Shown here: one piece after another, positions 22,602 through 34,912 of the stretch | Layout of the letters: every line of letters begins with the position of its first letter | How positions within the stretch are numbered: position 1 is the first letter of the stretch | From: Tetracentron sinense | Lineage: Eukaryota > Streptophyta > Magnoliopsida > Trochodendrales > Trochodendraceae | Assembly: GCA_015143295.1 (NCBI GenBank) | Contig: JABCRI010001147.1 | Location: 109,593 to 173,592, forward strand | Direction of reading: 5' to 3' | DNA: 64,000 bases | Made by a program: the position numbers and the translations under genes | The notes under the pieces: model-generated | Seen by the model: the letters and a program-made list of their open reading frames with translations, nothing else | Told to the model about the DNA's origin: nothing | The model's database searches: none

Positions 22602-23940
22602 GCTTGAACCGCATTGGAGAGGGGTGAACTTCATTGAATTTTGCTCATTCTCACACATTTGAAAGTTTTTGTTATATTAATCCTTATATGAAAGTAGTAT
22701 ATTTCTTCAATTCCAATGCTATTATTTACCTGGGTGTGGGTGAACTTCATTGATTAGGGTTTCCATTGATTTGTTTTTCTCCAATTTAGTATGATTCTTT
22801 TCTTCTAGTGGGTGGTTTCAATTTCTGTTATCATTCATAATTTCGGGTTTCTAAGTAGGAAGAAGATGGATTTTACTTAGATAACCAGAGAATTTCAACC
22901 AATTCCTCTTCCCATCATAGATATTCTTGTTAATGTGTTTGTGAATTTCCTATAATTTTGCTCTGTCTATGTTCTTTTAGTCTATAGATGTTGAATGTAC
23001 TTGATGATCATTGCATGAAAGAGAATCAGAAGGTAGAATTGGAGAACCAAAGACGACATATCATCGGCTTTTGATTTAGGGTACTCCTTTCATCAGCTTA
23101 AGACAAATGTTTATGATTGGGGGGAAGTCAGAATCGGGAGATACAGCTGCCCCTGAAACTTTTGAATTTGGAAAAAAAATGCTAGATGTTGCATTAAATC
23201 AACCCCTAGAACAATACTTTTAAACAAAACAAAGAAGGGAAGCAACTCGCAAATTGCATTTATGATGAATTCTTTAATAAAAATTCCATAAATAGATATT
23301 CTTGATTGAAATGTCATTCTTTTTTGACCTAAAGCAGCTCAAATCCTAAACAAAAAATTTGACGGCACCCACACCAAAACGACTGTTCATGTAGCAAAAC
23401 TGGTTTTCTAGGTACCCTTAAAACCATGGATGAGCAACAAAACAACCTTCCCTTTCCCCCCAAACAGCTTCTTCTATTTTCCCAGAGAAAGAAACACAAC
23501 GTGATCAAGAACAAAGAAAGATGCAGGTTAGAAGCTTTAGTTCTTAACCCTAGATTTTTTTAAAATAAATCAACACTAGGAGAATGCTAACCCTAATCGC
23601 CCTTAGAAGCTAGAACAATTCTTTTAATTAAACAAAACAAAGAAGGGAAACAACTCACAAATTTATTACAAAGAAGGCAAATTTATTTATTTTTGATTGA
23701 TCACAACTAACAAACTTATTACATATGACATTCTCAAAATCGTTACATGTGAACAACTCCAAAATTACATGTGAACAACTCCCAAAAAAAATAGCTTACT
23801 GCATATGATAGTCTAAAAATCTATATACACATAATAAAATCTCTCTGGCGACAGCAAAAGACTACCAAAATGTCATCCACAGAGAAAAACCCTACAAATT
23901 AAGTAACAAACAACCGAATAAAGCTGTAACCTCAAGAACA
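22602..23940. other. Non-coding 3' flank of MADS copy 2
   Basis: Paralogous to about 5990-7325 with scattered substitutions. Poly(A)-signal-like AATAAATAAA on the minus strand lies near 23680-23690. No gene is seen. Confidence 0.5.
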
Positions 23941-24777
23941 TCAAAGAGCAGGAAGAAGCTCAATGTCATCTCTCAGAAGCTCCGCCAAAAATCCCGACCA
24001 ATGATCATCCTCTCCTCCATCTTCGTTCCCTAAATCGGCTACCAGAGCGTCGAGATCATCCATTGAGATTGAAAAATCCTCATCAACAAAATCTGAGGTA
24101 GAAGCTTCATCGGTGAGAAGAGGAGCCTTGAAATCATCATCCGAAGCACTTTTATTCCAATCGGGAACCATTGGAGCGTCGAGATCATGAACCATACCCG
24201 CAAAAACCTGATCAACATTGGAGGCAGAAGCTTCATCGGTGAGGAGCAGAGCCGAAGCCATTTCATTCGGAGGATCAAAATACTGATGAACATGATCGGA
24301 GGTAGAAGCTTGATCGGATCTTGAAGGCAGCTTCTCAACTCGCCTCAACACATTGCTCCTGAGTTTCTCCAACTCATCAACTACAGATTGCAATTTCTCC
24401 ACGGAATCGTACTCCTCGGGATCAATCTGTTCCCACCAAAACCTATTTCCACCGTTCATCTTCTGCTGTCGCTCGTTCTTGATCTCGGACTCAAGATCTT
24501 GAATCTCACGGGAGAGTCTCGAATGTTCAGCGCCATTGTTCACCGGACCGGACCTGGAATTGGAAAGATACCGATCGATGAGAGAATCGACGGAGGTGTG
24601 TCCGAAGGTGTAAGGTTTTCCGGCCGGCGAGAATACGATAACGGCGATTTCAGCATCGCAGAGAGAGCAAGCCTCAGCGGCCTTCTTGAAGAGGCCTTTG
24701 CGTCTCTTAGAGAAGGTGACCTGCCTCTTATTCGGATTCTCAAGCTTCTCTATCTCAATCTTCCTCTTTCCCATCAC
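23941..24777 (-). CDS. Type I (M-alpha) MADS-box transcription factor, AGL62/AGL29-like, copy 2
   Basis: Intact intronless 278-residue gene. Residues 2-71 are a type I MADS domain (KRKIEIEKLENPNKRQVTFS, then KRRKGLFKKAAEACSLCDAE, IVFSPAGKPYTFGHTSVDSL), with the GHTSVDS stretch typical of the M-alpha AGL62/AGL29 group. Residues 82-106 and 121-150 look helical or coiled-coil and probably mediate dimerisation. Residues 150-278 are Ser/Asp-rich and acidic, with repeated LLTDEAS(A/T)S (178-186, 220-228) and HDLDA/DDLDA modules. Being single-exon fits type I MADS genes. Relatives act in the nucleus in female gametophyte and endosperm development; that role here is inference. Flanking repeats do not interrupt it. 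Confidence 0.93.
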   Translation of the reverse strand: MMGKRKIEIEKLENPNKRQVTFSKRRKGLFKKAAEACSLCDAEIAVIVFSPAGKPYTFGHTSVDSLIDRYLSNSRSGPVNNGAEHSRLSREIQDLESEIKNERQQKMNGGNRFWWEQIDPEEYDSVEKLQSVVDELEKLRSNVLRRVEKLPSRSDQASTSDHVHQYFDPPNEMASALLLTDEASASNVDQVFAGMVHDLDAPMVPDWNKSASDDDFKAPLLTDEASTSDFVDEDFSISMDDLDALVADLGNEDGGEDDHWSGFLAELLRDDIELLPAL

Positions 24778-24935
24778 TGGTTTCTTGAATTAGGAGGATG
24801 GTGTTCTTCGCTATCTCAATCTTCGAGCTTCGCTCTTGAATTTCTTTTTCCCGCTTCTCAGTTGTCACTCTCTCTTCTTTCAGTTACGAGGTTGTTGCAA
24901 ATTATTCCTCGACTCCGAGTCCGAATATATGGAGA
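24778..24935 (-). promoter_or_regulatory. Predicted leader and TATA-like box of MADS copy 2
   Basis: A minus-strand CATATATTC box at about 24923-24931 and a GA-rich leader, the same as in copies 1 and 3. Further upstream this copy and copy 3, but not copy 1, carry a ~25-bp insertion with a GGCGGT/ACCGCC hairpin (about 25065-25090). Confidence 0.35.
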
Positions 24936-25204
24936 GAAAATATCTTCACCATGACCAAAGTGCCCCCGTGATTGCCATAGAAATTACAGTTTGCCCAGTG
25001 GGCCAGCTTTCTCAGGCTGCTATGTCGAAACCTTTTTTTTTTTGAATTGGGATCTTCTCAAGTGCTAGCCGGCGGTGAGACCGCCACTGCCAGCTTCACC
25101 AAATTCGGACAAACTAACATTGTCCCAAATATTAAGGAAGGAAAAGACCATGAAATGGAAAACGGACGCTGACCTTGTAATCTCATTGGTCCACGTCCCC
25201 TATT

Positions 25205-25412
25205 TACCACCCATTGCTTAGTTAGTTAGTTAGTTAGTCTTTTGGTTTCGGGATATAACTTTAGGCCGCAATGCCGGTTAACTGCTGGGTGAGTAAAAAC
25301 GAATATATACAAACTCCCACCCTCGCGGGAATGAGATCCGGTACATCCCCCATAACAGGGGATTCACTACCACTGGGACAAAGCTCTGGTGTGTACCCAT
25401 TGCTTAGATTCA
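25205..25412 (-). repeat. TTAG microsatellite and SINE-like repeat, unit 2
   Basis: Paralog of 8580-8775. The minus-strand B-box-like segment reads GTACCGGATCTCATTCC. Confidence 0.4.
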
Positions 25413-26817
25413 CTTATCTCGAGGGGTTAAAAAATCGGACTATGATTTTAAAAAAAATATAAAAGCAAAATAACTAACTTTAATTTACTTAAACAACAGA
25501 ACTCAGAGAATTCGGACACTTATTCCACATATGCAAACGTCCCAAAGTTCTGCGTGCAGACTAAAGCTCTAAAATCCTGTATATGCAACACGTATGTGTG
25601 GGCTTCATTTGGAGATCCGATCACAGGCAAAAGCGATTGAGCTGGAGAGTTCAATCAGACTCATATGTCAACAGGTGTCCTTCTTAACTCTTTTCAACTG
25701 TGGTTAAAATTTACTAAGTCTTAGGATTCAACAATTTAACCTTAGTTTCTAGAATTGTTTTAACAAAATATTAACCTTAAGGTTAAACTTTTTTTAATCT
25801 TAACTATGCTTAGATTGTTGAACTTTAGGGTTAAAATCATAACCTTAGTTAATAGTTAATAGGGGTTAAAGGGAACATGTTTGACTTGTAAGTGCGATTG
25901 TCAATTTTATTTCACATAACCATAACGGCAACTGTTTCTCATCTGGTCTGATTTGTGTTCGGGTAAAAACTTAAACGGTTAAACCCGATCAACTTGCTCC
26001 AAACACACCCAACAACAGACACCTTCAGGCGAAGCAAGGGCAGCTAACCCCATATTTTTGAAAAACAAATTTACTCTGTTATTTTATATTTGAGTCATGA
26101 GAAGAGGTCCCAGGGTCCTCTTCTAAGCTGACCGCAGTATTAATTTTGCTTTTTTATTAAATCCATAGTTAGATTGCTTAACCCTAAGAGATTACGGGGT
26201 CAGCTTCTAAGCTGACCCTAGGTCCGTTTTCCATTCCCCTAATATTTTAATGGGGCCACGGGCAGGCCGCTGCAAAGTTTAATATCACGTTTATATCAGT
26301 AATTTCAATCCACCCACATAAACAATTACTATTATTTCGAATCAACCATTGCTTTCCCTTATAAGAAATTCCTGGATCTATGCCTGGAATCCTCAACCTA
26401 AACCCACTCCCTTGACACATTTAAAATAATTGAATAATGAATTAAATATTTATATTTTAAAATTATAATAATGTTTAAACTTAAGATTATTATGTGTAAA
26501 ATAAAGAGATTAACTATGATCAGGAGTTCTGGTTGCACAGTCAACCATAGCAATCCAAAAATTGCCTTGAGAATGCGGTATTTATGAAAAAAGTACCCTT
26601 TCTTTATGTTGGTAATTACCAAACTACCACTGTCCAAGGCAGTTTTTGGGGTTGCTTTGTGGAATAGTCAACTGGAGTTCCTGTTTATACTGAAATCTTC
26701 AAAATAAATTAAGTTAATAGTACTATAAACTAATTGTATTTTTTTTTAATTATAACAGCCTTTAAACTTAAAAATTATTATTATATTAAAAAATGATAAT
26801 ATTGGGACCGTATGCAT
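25413..26817. other. Non-coding post-MADS block, unit 2
   Basis: Paralogous to about 8780-10172, including the short MITE-like element at about 26097-26225 (the palindrome has one changed base). No gene is seen. Confidence 0.5.
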
Positions 26818-27024
26818 AGGGGTGGAGTTAGGAATTTTTCATTGGAGAGCAGAAATACATGTATAAAAAAAAACTATACGATTTGTAAGTACGGAACTTG
26901 GGAGCCGAGAAATTTTTTTTAGGATAACTTTTTATTTTGAGATTTTTTTTTTCTGGTAATGTCCTTGAGGTTGCCACGTGGCCGAGAAATTTTTTTTAGG
27001 ATAATTTTTTATTTTGAGATTTTT

Positions 27025-29745
27025 TTCTGGCAATGTCCTTGAGGTAGCCATGTGTCCGTATTGATACCCTTAACTGTGGTTAAGATTCACCCACATATCC
27101 TTGGTTTTTTTGAAAGAAAATCAAAATTTTCAAACCATAGTTAAAATTCACTAACTCCTAGCGTTAAAAAATTCTAATATTTTTTTTTCTAAAAACAAAA
27201 ATAAGTAGGTGGACTCTAAGAATGAGTGATTTTTAACCATAGTTAAGGGGTGCTCAATAGAGACATGTGGCAATCTAGAAGGCATAAATGGACTCCATTG
27301 GAGGGCCAACTATATATGTGAAAAAAATTAGGTGGGGCCACTAATACATATAAGACAGAAACTGTTTTTATAGTTTTTTTAATATTGAAAACAGTTTTTA
27401 ATTTTTTTTAAAAAAAATATTGAGAAAAAAAACCAAGGATGGATGGGTGAACCCTAGGGGTGGGTGAACCTTACCTATTGTTAAGGGGTGTCAAAGGAGA
27501 CACGTGGCGACCTCTAGGGTTTCAAACCAAAGAGAGTCTCCTCAGTTTGAACTCGAGAGGATCCTGAGCCTATAAGAAAATGAGTTTTCTAGATTTTTAA
27601 GATCTGTATTACTATAAAAATAGAAAATAATTATTTTTGAAACTGTCATTGCTAATTATATATATTTATAAATTAAAGTAATTAATGATGTGATGTTTCG
27701 ACGAGTATAATTTTGAAAAAAAAATTTTAATTCATGCCTGAACCTTTTTCCAAAATAACCTCAAAATATTGAGAGAAAGTAAGAGAAAATAGGCACCATT
27801 GAGAACCTATTTTCATTAGAAAAAAATTCATAATTTCTCAATCATCTCTTAGCCAGTCAATACTCCCAACATTTCGACTAACATAATGCATATTTTTTGG
27901 TAAACTCAATCATATCACAAGGCAATGACTGAAGGCAAAGACATAATGCATATTTAGATAAAAAAAAATTCAATAACATATTCGTGCGATATATCATTGA
28001 TAAATTGCAAGAGATGACAACCTAGGACATATATCTCTAACTTCCAAGATGATGATCTTATATAGTCTGTAATTTAAAATCATAACTGTCACATGTGTTG
28101 TGGAAATAACCAATAGAAAACCTAACCGACAAAAAAAGAATAAACCAAAAGAACACAAAAGGGAACATAAGAGATATGCATGGTTCGGCAACAACCTGCC
28201 TACGTCCACGGGTCAAGATCCGATCAATTCTTTTTTCACCAAAACCTTGATGAACCAATACAAAAGTATTAAACTCACATTCTCAATGAAAATCCAAAGA
28301 AGAATCTCTATCTATCATTTCTTAAACTTTTCTCAATCCCGAATATGCTTTAACCCTTTCTCTAATCTCTCACTCCCAATGCAAAAGCATTCCCTTGATC
28401 TTTTGATTATCGATTTATACAAATCGTAAACCCATAACTATGTATTTATGGGCTTAAATCCGGAGTCCTGAAGAATTAGAAAGCCTACTCTCGCAATAGA
28501 AGTTTCCCAAAATTATACTGACTTAGAACCCCTAATTTTCTGAAAAATTTTGCGCACTGGGACGATCAATCACCCCAATTCGAGCCAACTTCAATAACAT
28601 GAGTATGAAAATTGAACATTTGACAAATACCTTATTGAATATATAAAAAAATATGAAAATATAAACAAGATTTGAAAAACAATCATCGGATTATTTTGCT
28701 GCTAATGAGATCCGACTACTACTTTTCGAATCAAGGTTATCACGAATAACCATCCTAATATTAGTGATACTAACAACAAGCATAGTCAATCAAAAAAAAA
28801 AAAAACAAGAAGCATAGCCAATATATGCAGTACCAAAGCAAGATGTTATTAGAGATGTTATTTTACATTTTGATCTAAGTTTTATTTCTACCAAAAGAAG
28901 ATAGAAAATGAGTGAAAAATTAACTTGTGTTGAGACTAAAGCTAGTTATTAAGAACAAAACCTTAAGCCACTTAATTATATTTGAAATGGTTGTACCATA
29001 AGCTATCAACTTCCAAAAATCCTCGGCATGCCATAAACATAAATTATCTGGCATGTGCAAAATTGCATGAATTTTCCCCCTCAGAAGTTGGAACTAAGGA
29101 GATTGTGGAGCCATTCCTTAGGTCATCAATTCTTGAGATCTCAAACATCTTAGGCAGTGTTTGGGGATGTTTAATTTCAAATTTGAATATAGCTTAATGC
29201 TGGATTTCAGCAATGTTTGGGACCATATTATTTGGGCGTCTGAACTAGTCAACCAGTATGCATAATAGATCTGAATTATTTGACGCATTAAGCTCCAAAG
29301 TCGGTGCTTAATGCACTAAGCTACTTCTAACAATCATGTGCGTTATAAACGAAGTTTAAAGTTTGACCACTTTGTCTATGAACAAATCAAAATTTCAAAC
29401 AAAAAAAATCTTTTATACCCTTGAAAGTTACTTAGTCTTCGGCCAATACAAGCTTTTGGAACTTATTTTAGATTCACATCTCATTTACCCAACAAGATTA
29501 ATTGGACAATCAACAATTTAGCAACAGGCTTTTCCATTACAAATCTTTAAGCTACAAATCTACTCATCAGTTAAGTGTTCCCGAACGCTACCTTATCTTC
29601 ACAATCAAGGGGAAGATTAGGATGGTGAAAAGAATGGGAAATAGAATGGGGAAGATGGAAAGTTTATCTTGAACTAAGAAACAATTTTCTTAAGCTCCTA
29701 CATATAACATAGAATAAAACATTAATTTTTCAAAAAAGCCATGTC
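27025..29745. other. Non-coding part of unit 3 before the solo LTR
   Basis: Foldback block, LTR-like block and AT-rich spacer, all paralogous to unit 1. Small open frames (for example 28100-28429 plus) are conserved only because the units are recent duplicates. No gene is supported. Confidence 0.5.
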
Positions 29746-29750
29746 ATGTG

Positions 29751-32573
29751 TGTGAACGCATAAATTTACCGCCTTTCCTCCCCTCTCAACTCTAAGTGTC
29801 GAGATAAGGTCCGAGAGTAGAGGAATAACGCTAAATTTATTCTAAGAGTTGCCACCTACTTAGGGGAAGTCGGATCCGAAGATAATCCAAATAAGGGGGG
29901 TCTACGGTCCAGAGTAGTCTAGGTAAGAGATCCCTTTAGGTCCTGGGGAAGGGGTTAGGCACCCCAGGACCTCCATCCAATGATGGTAACCTACTCATTA
30001 GGTCCAAATTAAACATTTAAAAATCACTTAACTTTTCCTAAAACAATTATTAATTTTGCTAATCGAGTACAAATCAAAATGGGGTGTAAAAAGTTTATTT
30101 TTGGTTGGGGTCGAACCCTGATTGGGCTGCCTACTTATCCGGTTAGTCGGAATCAGACCCTCATAGTAGTTCGGGGTCCGTGACTGTTTTTATACTCGTT
30201 TCGGAGTGTGGTCACTTCCAACTCGTGTTTGAGTTGGGGAGGGGAAGTGGAACTGAGATTTATGAATCTCACTCCGGGAGATGGCCGCGTAGCTAGGTGC
30301 TCGTGGGGGAGCTCTAGGGGGCGTTCATTTATTAGGGTAAGTCCTTTTTGAATTTTGTGGGTTTTTTAATGTTTTTATTGTTTTGCATTTTTTTTGATTT
30401 TTTTGTATTTTTTTTAATTTTGGCAAGTTTTAACTAGTCATGAACTAAACTAAATGCCCAGGGTAGGCAAAAGGAGAATAAAGCCTAACTGATTTAATTA
30501 ACTTAAAGGCAAAGAGCAGGGCGGATCGAGCGGCCTTAAACCAAAAGAGGCTATGGTTTAAATACGGACCCTGCTCTAGGTCCCAAGGGAAGATAGACCG
30601 GTACCTTTAATTTATTTTAATCTTTTTAGTTTTTTTTTTTTGTTGTTTCTTTTTTTGTAAGACTAACTAACGGGGTGGGCCAATTATTTTAGGGTTAAGA
30701 ATGAAAACTATCTAAGTGCCCAATGTAGGCAAAATAGGAAAAGAAAATCACGGCCTATCCCTATTGCACGCACATGGATAATACATACATACACAACAAA
30801 ATAGGTGGGCCCCAAGAGAAAGTTAATGGGCCAAGGCCCATTGACCACTAATGGTCAATTGGCTTTGGTCCGCTATCTTTCTAAGGCCTCGAGGAATAGG
30901 CCCAATAATTTTAAAATGATTCTAGGGGCTTCCAATAATTCAAATCTCCCGCCCAAGCTTTGAACTACCCAAAGAAATATTACACCACAATAAATGAAAG
31001 GTATTAAATAAAAATGGGGGTAGAGATATACCTGCGAGGGCTGATGGTAGATGATAGAGCTGCTCTGACGATCCGAAGGAAGATAGAAGGAAGATAGACG
31101 GAAGATATTCTCACACTCCCCAGAACAAGGGATTACTAAAATAAACTAAGAAAAATAGAGAAATAAATCTGCATATGACGATGCCTGATCAGCTTGTTTC
31201 TGTACACATAACAAAATAAAAAAAAACATGAGTAAATGATTCAGCTCCGGCTTGGTGAAGAAATACAATGGCTAGCAGGGTGAGAGACCAGAGGGATCTA
31301 CATAGATCTAAGTGCTAAAAAAAATTGGGAGAAAGAAAGAGCTCACGAAATGGAGCTGCTGGTTTTTCTTATGTACAGAAAACCAATGAGAACAAAAATT
31401 CAAAGTTAAAAAAAAAAAATAAAAAAAAAATAAAAAATGGAAGAAAATGCAGGAGACGAGCTAAGATCTTGGAAACGAAAACCTAGAGAAAATTGAAAAG
31501 CTAGAACGGCATTACCTGGAGAATGGAGAGAGCTACTGGCCGAAGAGGAGCCGGTGATGATCGGCGTGGACGAGCTACTGAGAAGAGAGAAGATCAGCAA
31601 CCATTGAGAAAACAGCGATGGAGATCTAAGAAAATATGTCTGGAATTTCCAGATCTAAAACCGCAGAAACCAAATGAGAGAGAGTGAGGGTTTGAATGAT
31701 TACCCGCGAGATACCAGTCTGCAACTCGCCAGAAGGAAGGATCGCCGGAGATTTGAGACGCTGGTCGGAGGGGACTGGAGATGAGAGGATGAAAGCATGA
31801 ATTAATTTCAGGAATAAAAGAAAAGAAAATAAAGAATACCGAATTTTAGATCTGTATTTCTAGATCTAAGGTTTGTATCTGGAAAATTCAGATCTAAAAA
31901 AAAACGGTGAAAGACCAAATACCTGAAAAAAAAAAAAACCAGGGAGAAAAGGACTGGGCGAAGCTAGCAACTGGAGATGAAACCGAAAATCGCCGGAGAA
32001 GAAGATCACCGGATTGGAGTTGGCTTGGAGCTGTAGCCGAGGTGGTCTCTACAGACCTAGCAATGGGGGCCGCTGCCGACGTGACTCAAAGGACCAAAGA
32101 CGATCGCCGGCGACGAATGGTGGTTGATGTTGAAGCTGCTGCCGGCGGTGGTGTTTGGGTGTGAAGATGGAGAAGAACTCCGATGAAGAGGAGAACCAGG
32201 AGAGGGAGAGAGAGAGCTCGGTACGAAGATGAAGAAGAGAAAGAGAAGGAGAGAGTGGTGAGGCTGCTCTCACGCCAATGAGATTGGGGTTTTGAATACC
32301 CCACTCTTGATTTTATATAAATGGGTATGGGCTTTTGGGCTTTAGAAGACCCTGGATTGCATTTGGGTTTGGTTTTTAGGAATTGGATGGGGTTTGGTCT
32401 TGGTCTTGGACTTGGACCTGGGGCCCTTCTCCAACTCTCTCAATCTCTCTCTCTCTTGAAACCAAACAAATAATCAAAACAAAATGAAAAATAAATTAAA
32501 GAAATATATAAAAATAATTAATTAAATTAAATTAGAAAAAGAATTTTAAGGGTGTAAAAATGGGGTGTTCACA
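29751..32573 (-). mobile_element. Solo LTR, 2.8 kb, Tat/Ogre-type gypsy
   Basis: Flanked by the 5-bp duplication ATGTG (29746-29750, 32574-32578); removing it restores the sequence of units 5 and 7. On the minus strand it starts TGTGAACACCCC and ends GCGTTCACA. A TATATAAAA box (about 32311-32320) followed by a CT-rich leader suggests a promoter ~255 bp into the LTR and a very long R-U5. GGTGGCAACTC and GGTGCCTAACCCC boxes near the far end match the layout of the LTR at 14090-17596. No protein domain and no second LTR are present. Confidence 0.75.
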
Positions 32574-32654
32574 ATGTGTTTTCCTCCGAGTAGATTATCA
32601 TGGTTAATTTCCTTATCTTCTCTATAGAAGTTAAACTAGCTTCTTTATGCGTTC

Positions 32655-32825
32655 ACGTACCCCATACCTTTACGTCGCAACACCGGTTAGGTGCTGGGCG
32701 GGTAAAGAATATATACAAATTCCCACACACTCCTCCAGAATGAAACCCGGTACCTCCCCCAAAATAGGGGATTCACAACCACTAGCACAAAGCCCTTGTG
32801 TGTACCCATTGCTTAGATTCACTCA
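32655..32825 (-). repeat. SINE-like repeat, unit 3
   Basis: The minus strand carries a CCACTAGTGGTTGTGAATCC-type A region (variant bases here) and GAGGTACCGGGTTTCATTC in the B region. It is longer than the copies next to MADS genes. It sits at the junction where the MADS block was lost. Confidence 0.4.
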
Positions 32826-32829
32826 CCTC

Positions 32830-34196
32830 ATAGGGCTAAAAAAATCTGACTATGATTTTAAAAAAAGTATAAAAGCAAAATTATTAATTTTAATCTACTT
32901 TAACAACAGAACTCGGACACGTATTCCATCTGCAAACTTCCCAAAGTTCTGCGGGTAGACAAAAGCTCTAAAATTCTGTAAATGCAACACGTGTGGGCTT
33001 CATTTGGAGATCGGATCACGGGCAAAACCGACTGAGCTGGAGAGTTCAATCACACTCATATGTCAACACATGTCCTTTTTAACTCTTTTCAACCGTGGTT
33101 AATATTTATTAACCCTAAGGATTCAACAATCTAACCTTAGTTTCTAGAATTTTTTTAACAAAAAATTAACCTTAAGATTAAACTTATTTTAATTTTAACC
33201 AAGGTTAGATTGTTGAACTTTAGGGTAGAAAGGGTTAAAAGAAACAGTTTGACTTGTAGGTGCGATTGTCTATTTTATTTCACATAACCAGAACGGCAAC
33301 TATTTCTGATCAGGTCAGATTTGTGTTCGGATAAAAACTTAAACGGTTAAACCCGATCAACTTGCTCCAAACACATCCAACAACAGACACCTTCAGGCGA
33401 AGCCAGGGGCAGCTGCCCCCATATTTTTGAAAAACAAAATTACTCGGTTATTTTATATTTGAGTCCTGACTCCTGGGCAGAAATTGATTTCTTAACCCTA
33501 AGGGTGAATGAATCCTAACCACAGTTGATGGTTGGTAAATAGGGGGCGTGGACCAATGAGATTACGGGGTTAGCTTCTAAGTTGACCTTGGGTCCGTTTT
33601 CCATTCCCCTCATATTTTAATGGAGGCACCGGTGGGCAGCAGTTGCAAGGTTTGATATCACATTTATATCAGTAATTTCAGTCCACCCACCCAATCATTC
33701 TCCATAAACACATAAACAATTACTATTATTTCGAATCAACCATTGCTTTCCCTTACAAGAAAATTCAGGATCTACGCCTGAACTCTTCAACCTAAACCCA
33801 CTCCCTTGACACATTTAAAATAACTGAATAATAAATTAAATATTTATATTTTAAAATTGTAATAATGTTTAAATTTAAGATTATTATGTGTAAAATAAAG
33901 AGATTAACTATGAACTGGAGTTCTGGTTGCACAGTCAACGGAGCAATCCAGAAATTGATTTCCGAAGGGGGTAGTTATGAAAAAATACCCTTTCTTTGTG
34001 TTGGTAATTACCAAAATACCCTGTCCAAGGCAGTTTTTGGGGTTACTTTGTTGAATAGTCAACTGGAGTTCCTGTTCATACTTAAATCTCCAAAATAAAC
34101 TAAGTTAATAGTACTATAAAGTAATTGTATTTTTTAATTATAACAACCTTTAAACTTAAAGATTATTATTATATTAAGAAATGATAATATTGGGAC
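32830..34196. other. Non-coding post-SINE block, unit 3
   Basis: Paralogous to about 8780-10165. The MITE-like element is mostly deleted here: its left palindrome is gone and the right part remains near 33480-33600. No gene is seen. Confidence 0.5.
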
Positions 34197-34204
34197 CGTA
34201 TGCA

Positions 34205-34912
34205 TAGGGATGGAGTCAGGAATATTTTATTGGGGGTAGAAATACATGTATAAAAAAAACTATACGATTTGTAAGTACAGAACTTGAGGGTTCGGGGGTG
34301 TAGCCCCCGAGAAAAAAAATTTTGAGGTAATTTTTTTATTTTGAGAATTTTTTTCTAGTAATGTCCTTGAGGTTGCCACGTGTCCCTATTGATACCCTTA
34401 ACTGTGGTTAAGATTCACCCACATATCCTTGATTTAAAAAAAATATATCAAAAATTTCAAACCATAGTTAAAATTCACTAACTCTTAAGGTTAAAAAATT
34501 CTAACATTTTTTTCTAAAAAAATATTATAATTTTTTAACATTCACCCGCATATCCTTGGTTTTTAAAAAAATATCAAAATTTTCATATCATAGTTAAAAT
34601 TCACTAACTCCTAAGATTAAAAAATTATAATTTTTTTCCTAAAAACCAAGAATAAGTAGGTGAACTCTAAGAATGAGTGATTTTTAACCATGGTTGAGGG
34701 GTGCTCAATAGAGACATGTGGCGACCTAAAGGGCATAAATGGACTCCATTGGAGGGCCCACTATATATGTGAAAAAAGGGGTTGGGGTGGGGTGGCAAGT
34801 ATTCTAAAAAAATTTGGGGGGACCCACTAATTCATACCAAAACTCTAAGAAATTGCAAGAAAATTTTTTTTCGGGGGGGGGGGGGGGGGTTGCCCCCTTG
34901 GCTCCGCTCCTG
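34205..34912. mobile_element. hAT-like non-autonomous element at the unit 3/4 boundary
   Basis: Flanked by a perfect 8-bp duplication CGTATGCA (34197-34204, 34913-34920). The ends are imperfect inverted repeats: TAGGGATGGAGTCAGG on the left and CAGGAGCGGAGCCAAGG as the reverse complement of the right. An 8-bp duplication with a C/TAGGG-GGAG-CAGG type terminus fits hAT MITEs. There is no transposase. It contains a foldback block (about 34368-34730) and a 17-G run (34873-34889). The same element at the same site is complete at 51380-52089 and 62681-63471. Confidence 0.65.

Larger units (their letters stand above)
10262..26904. repeat. Tandem unit 2 (copia + MADS copy 2)
   Basis: Order: two tandem ~75-bp boundary modules (GAGAAATTTTTTTTAGGATA type, about 10262-10400), foldback block, copia element with a nested solo LTR, LTR-like block, SINE-like remnant, SINE-like pair, LINE fragment, MADS copy 2 and post-MADS block. 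Relative to unit 1 it lacks the equivalent of about 2010-3435, replaced by ~130 bp of SINE-like sequence, and ~470 bp between the second SINE-like copy and the segment at 21800. Confidence 0.8.
26905..34306. repeat. Tandem unit 3 (short, MADS-less, with solo LTR)
   Basis: Boundary and foldback blocks, LTR-like block (28016-28600), the segment paralogous to about 2010-2920, and then a direct join to the SINE-like and post-MADS block. The join AAGTTAAACTAGCTTCT followed by the SINE-like repeat (about 32640) replaces everything from about 2925 to 8620 of unit 1, MADS gene included. Units 5 and 7 share this join. A solo LTR is inserted at 29751-32573. Confidence 0.8.

Noticed and set aside
31907..32164. 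Arg/Asp-rich 85-codon frame and its antisense Ser/Leu-rich frames
   Set aside because: They fall in the GA/CT-rich leader region of a solo LTR; composition-driven.
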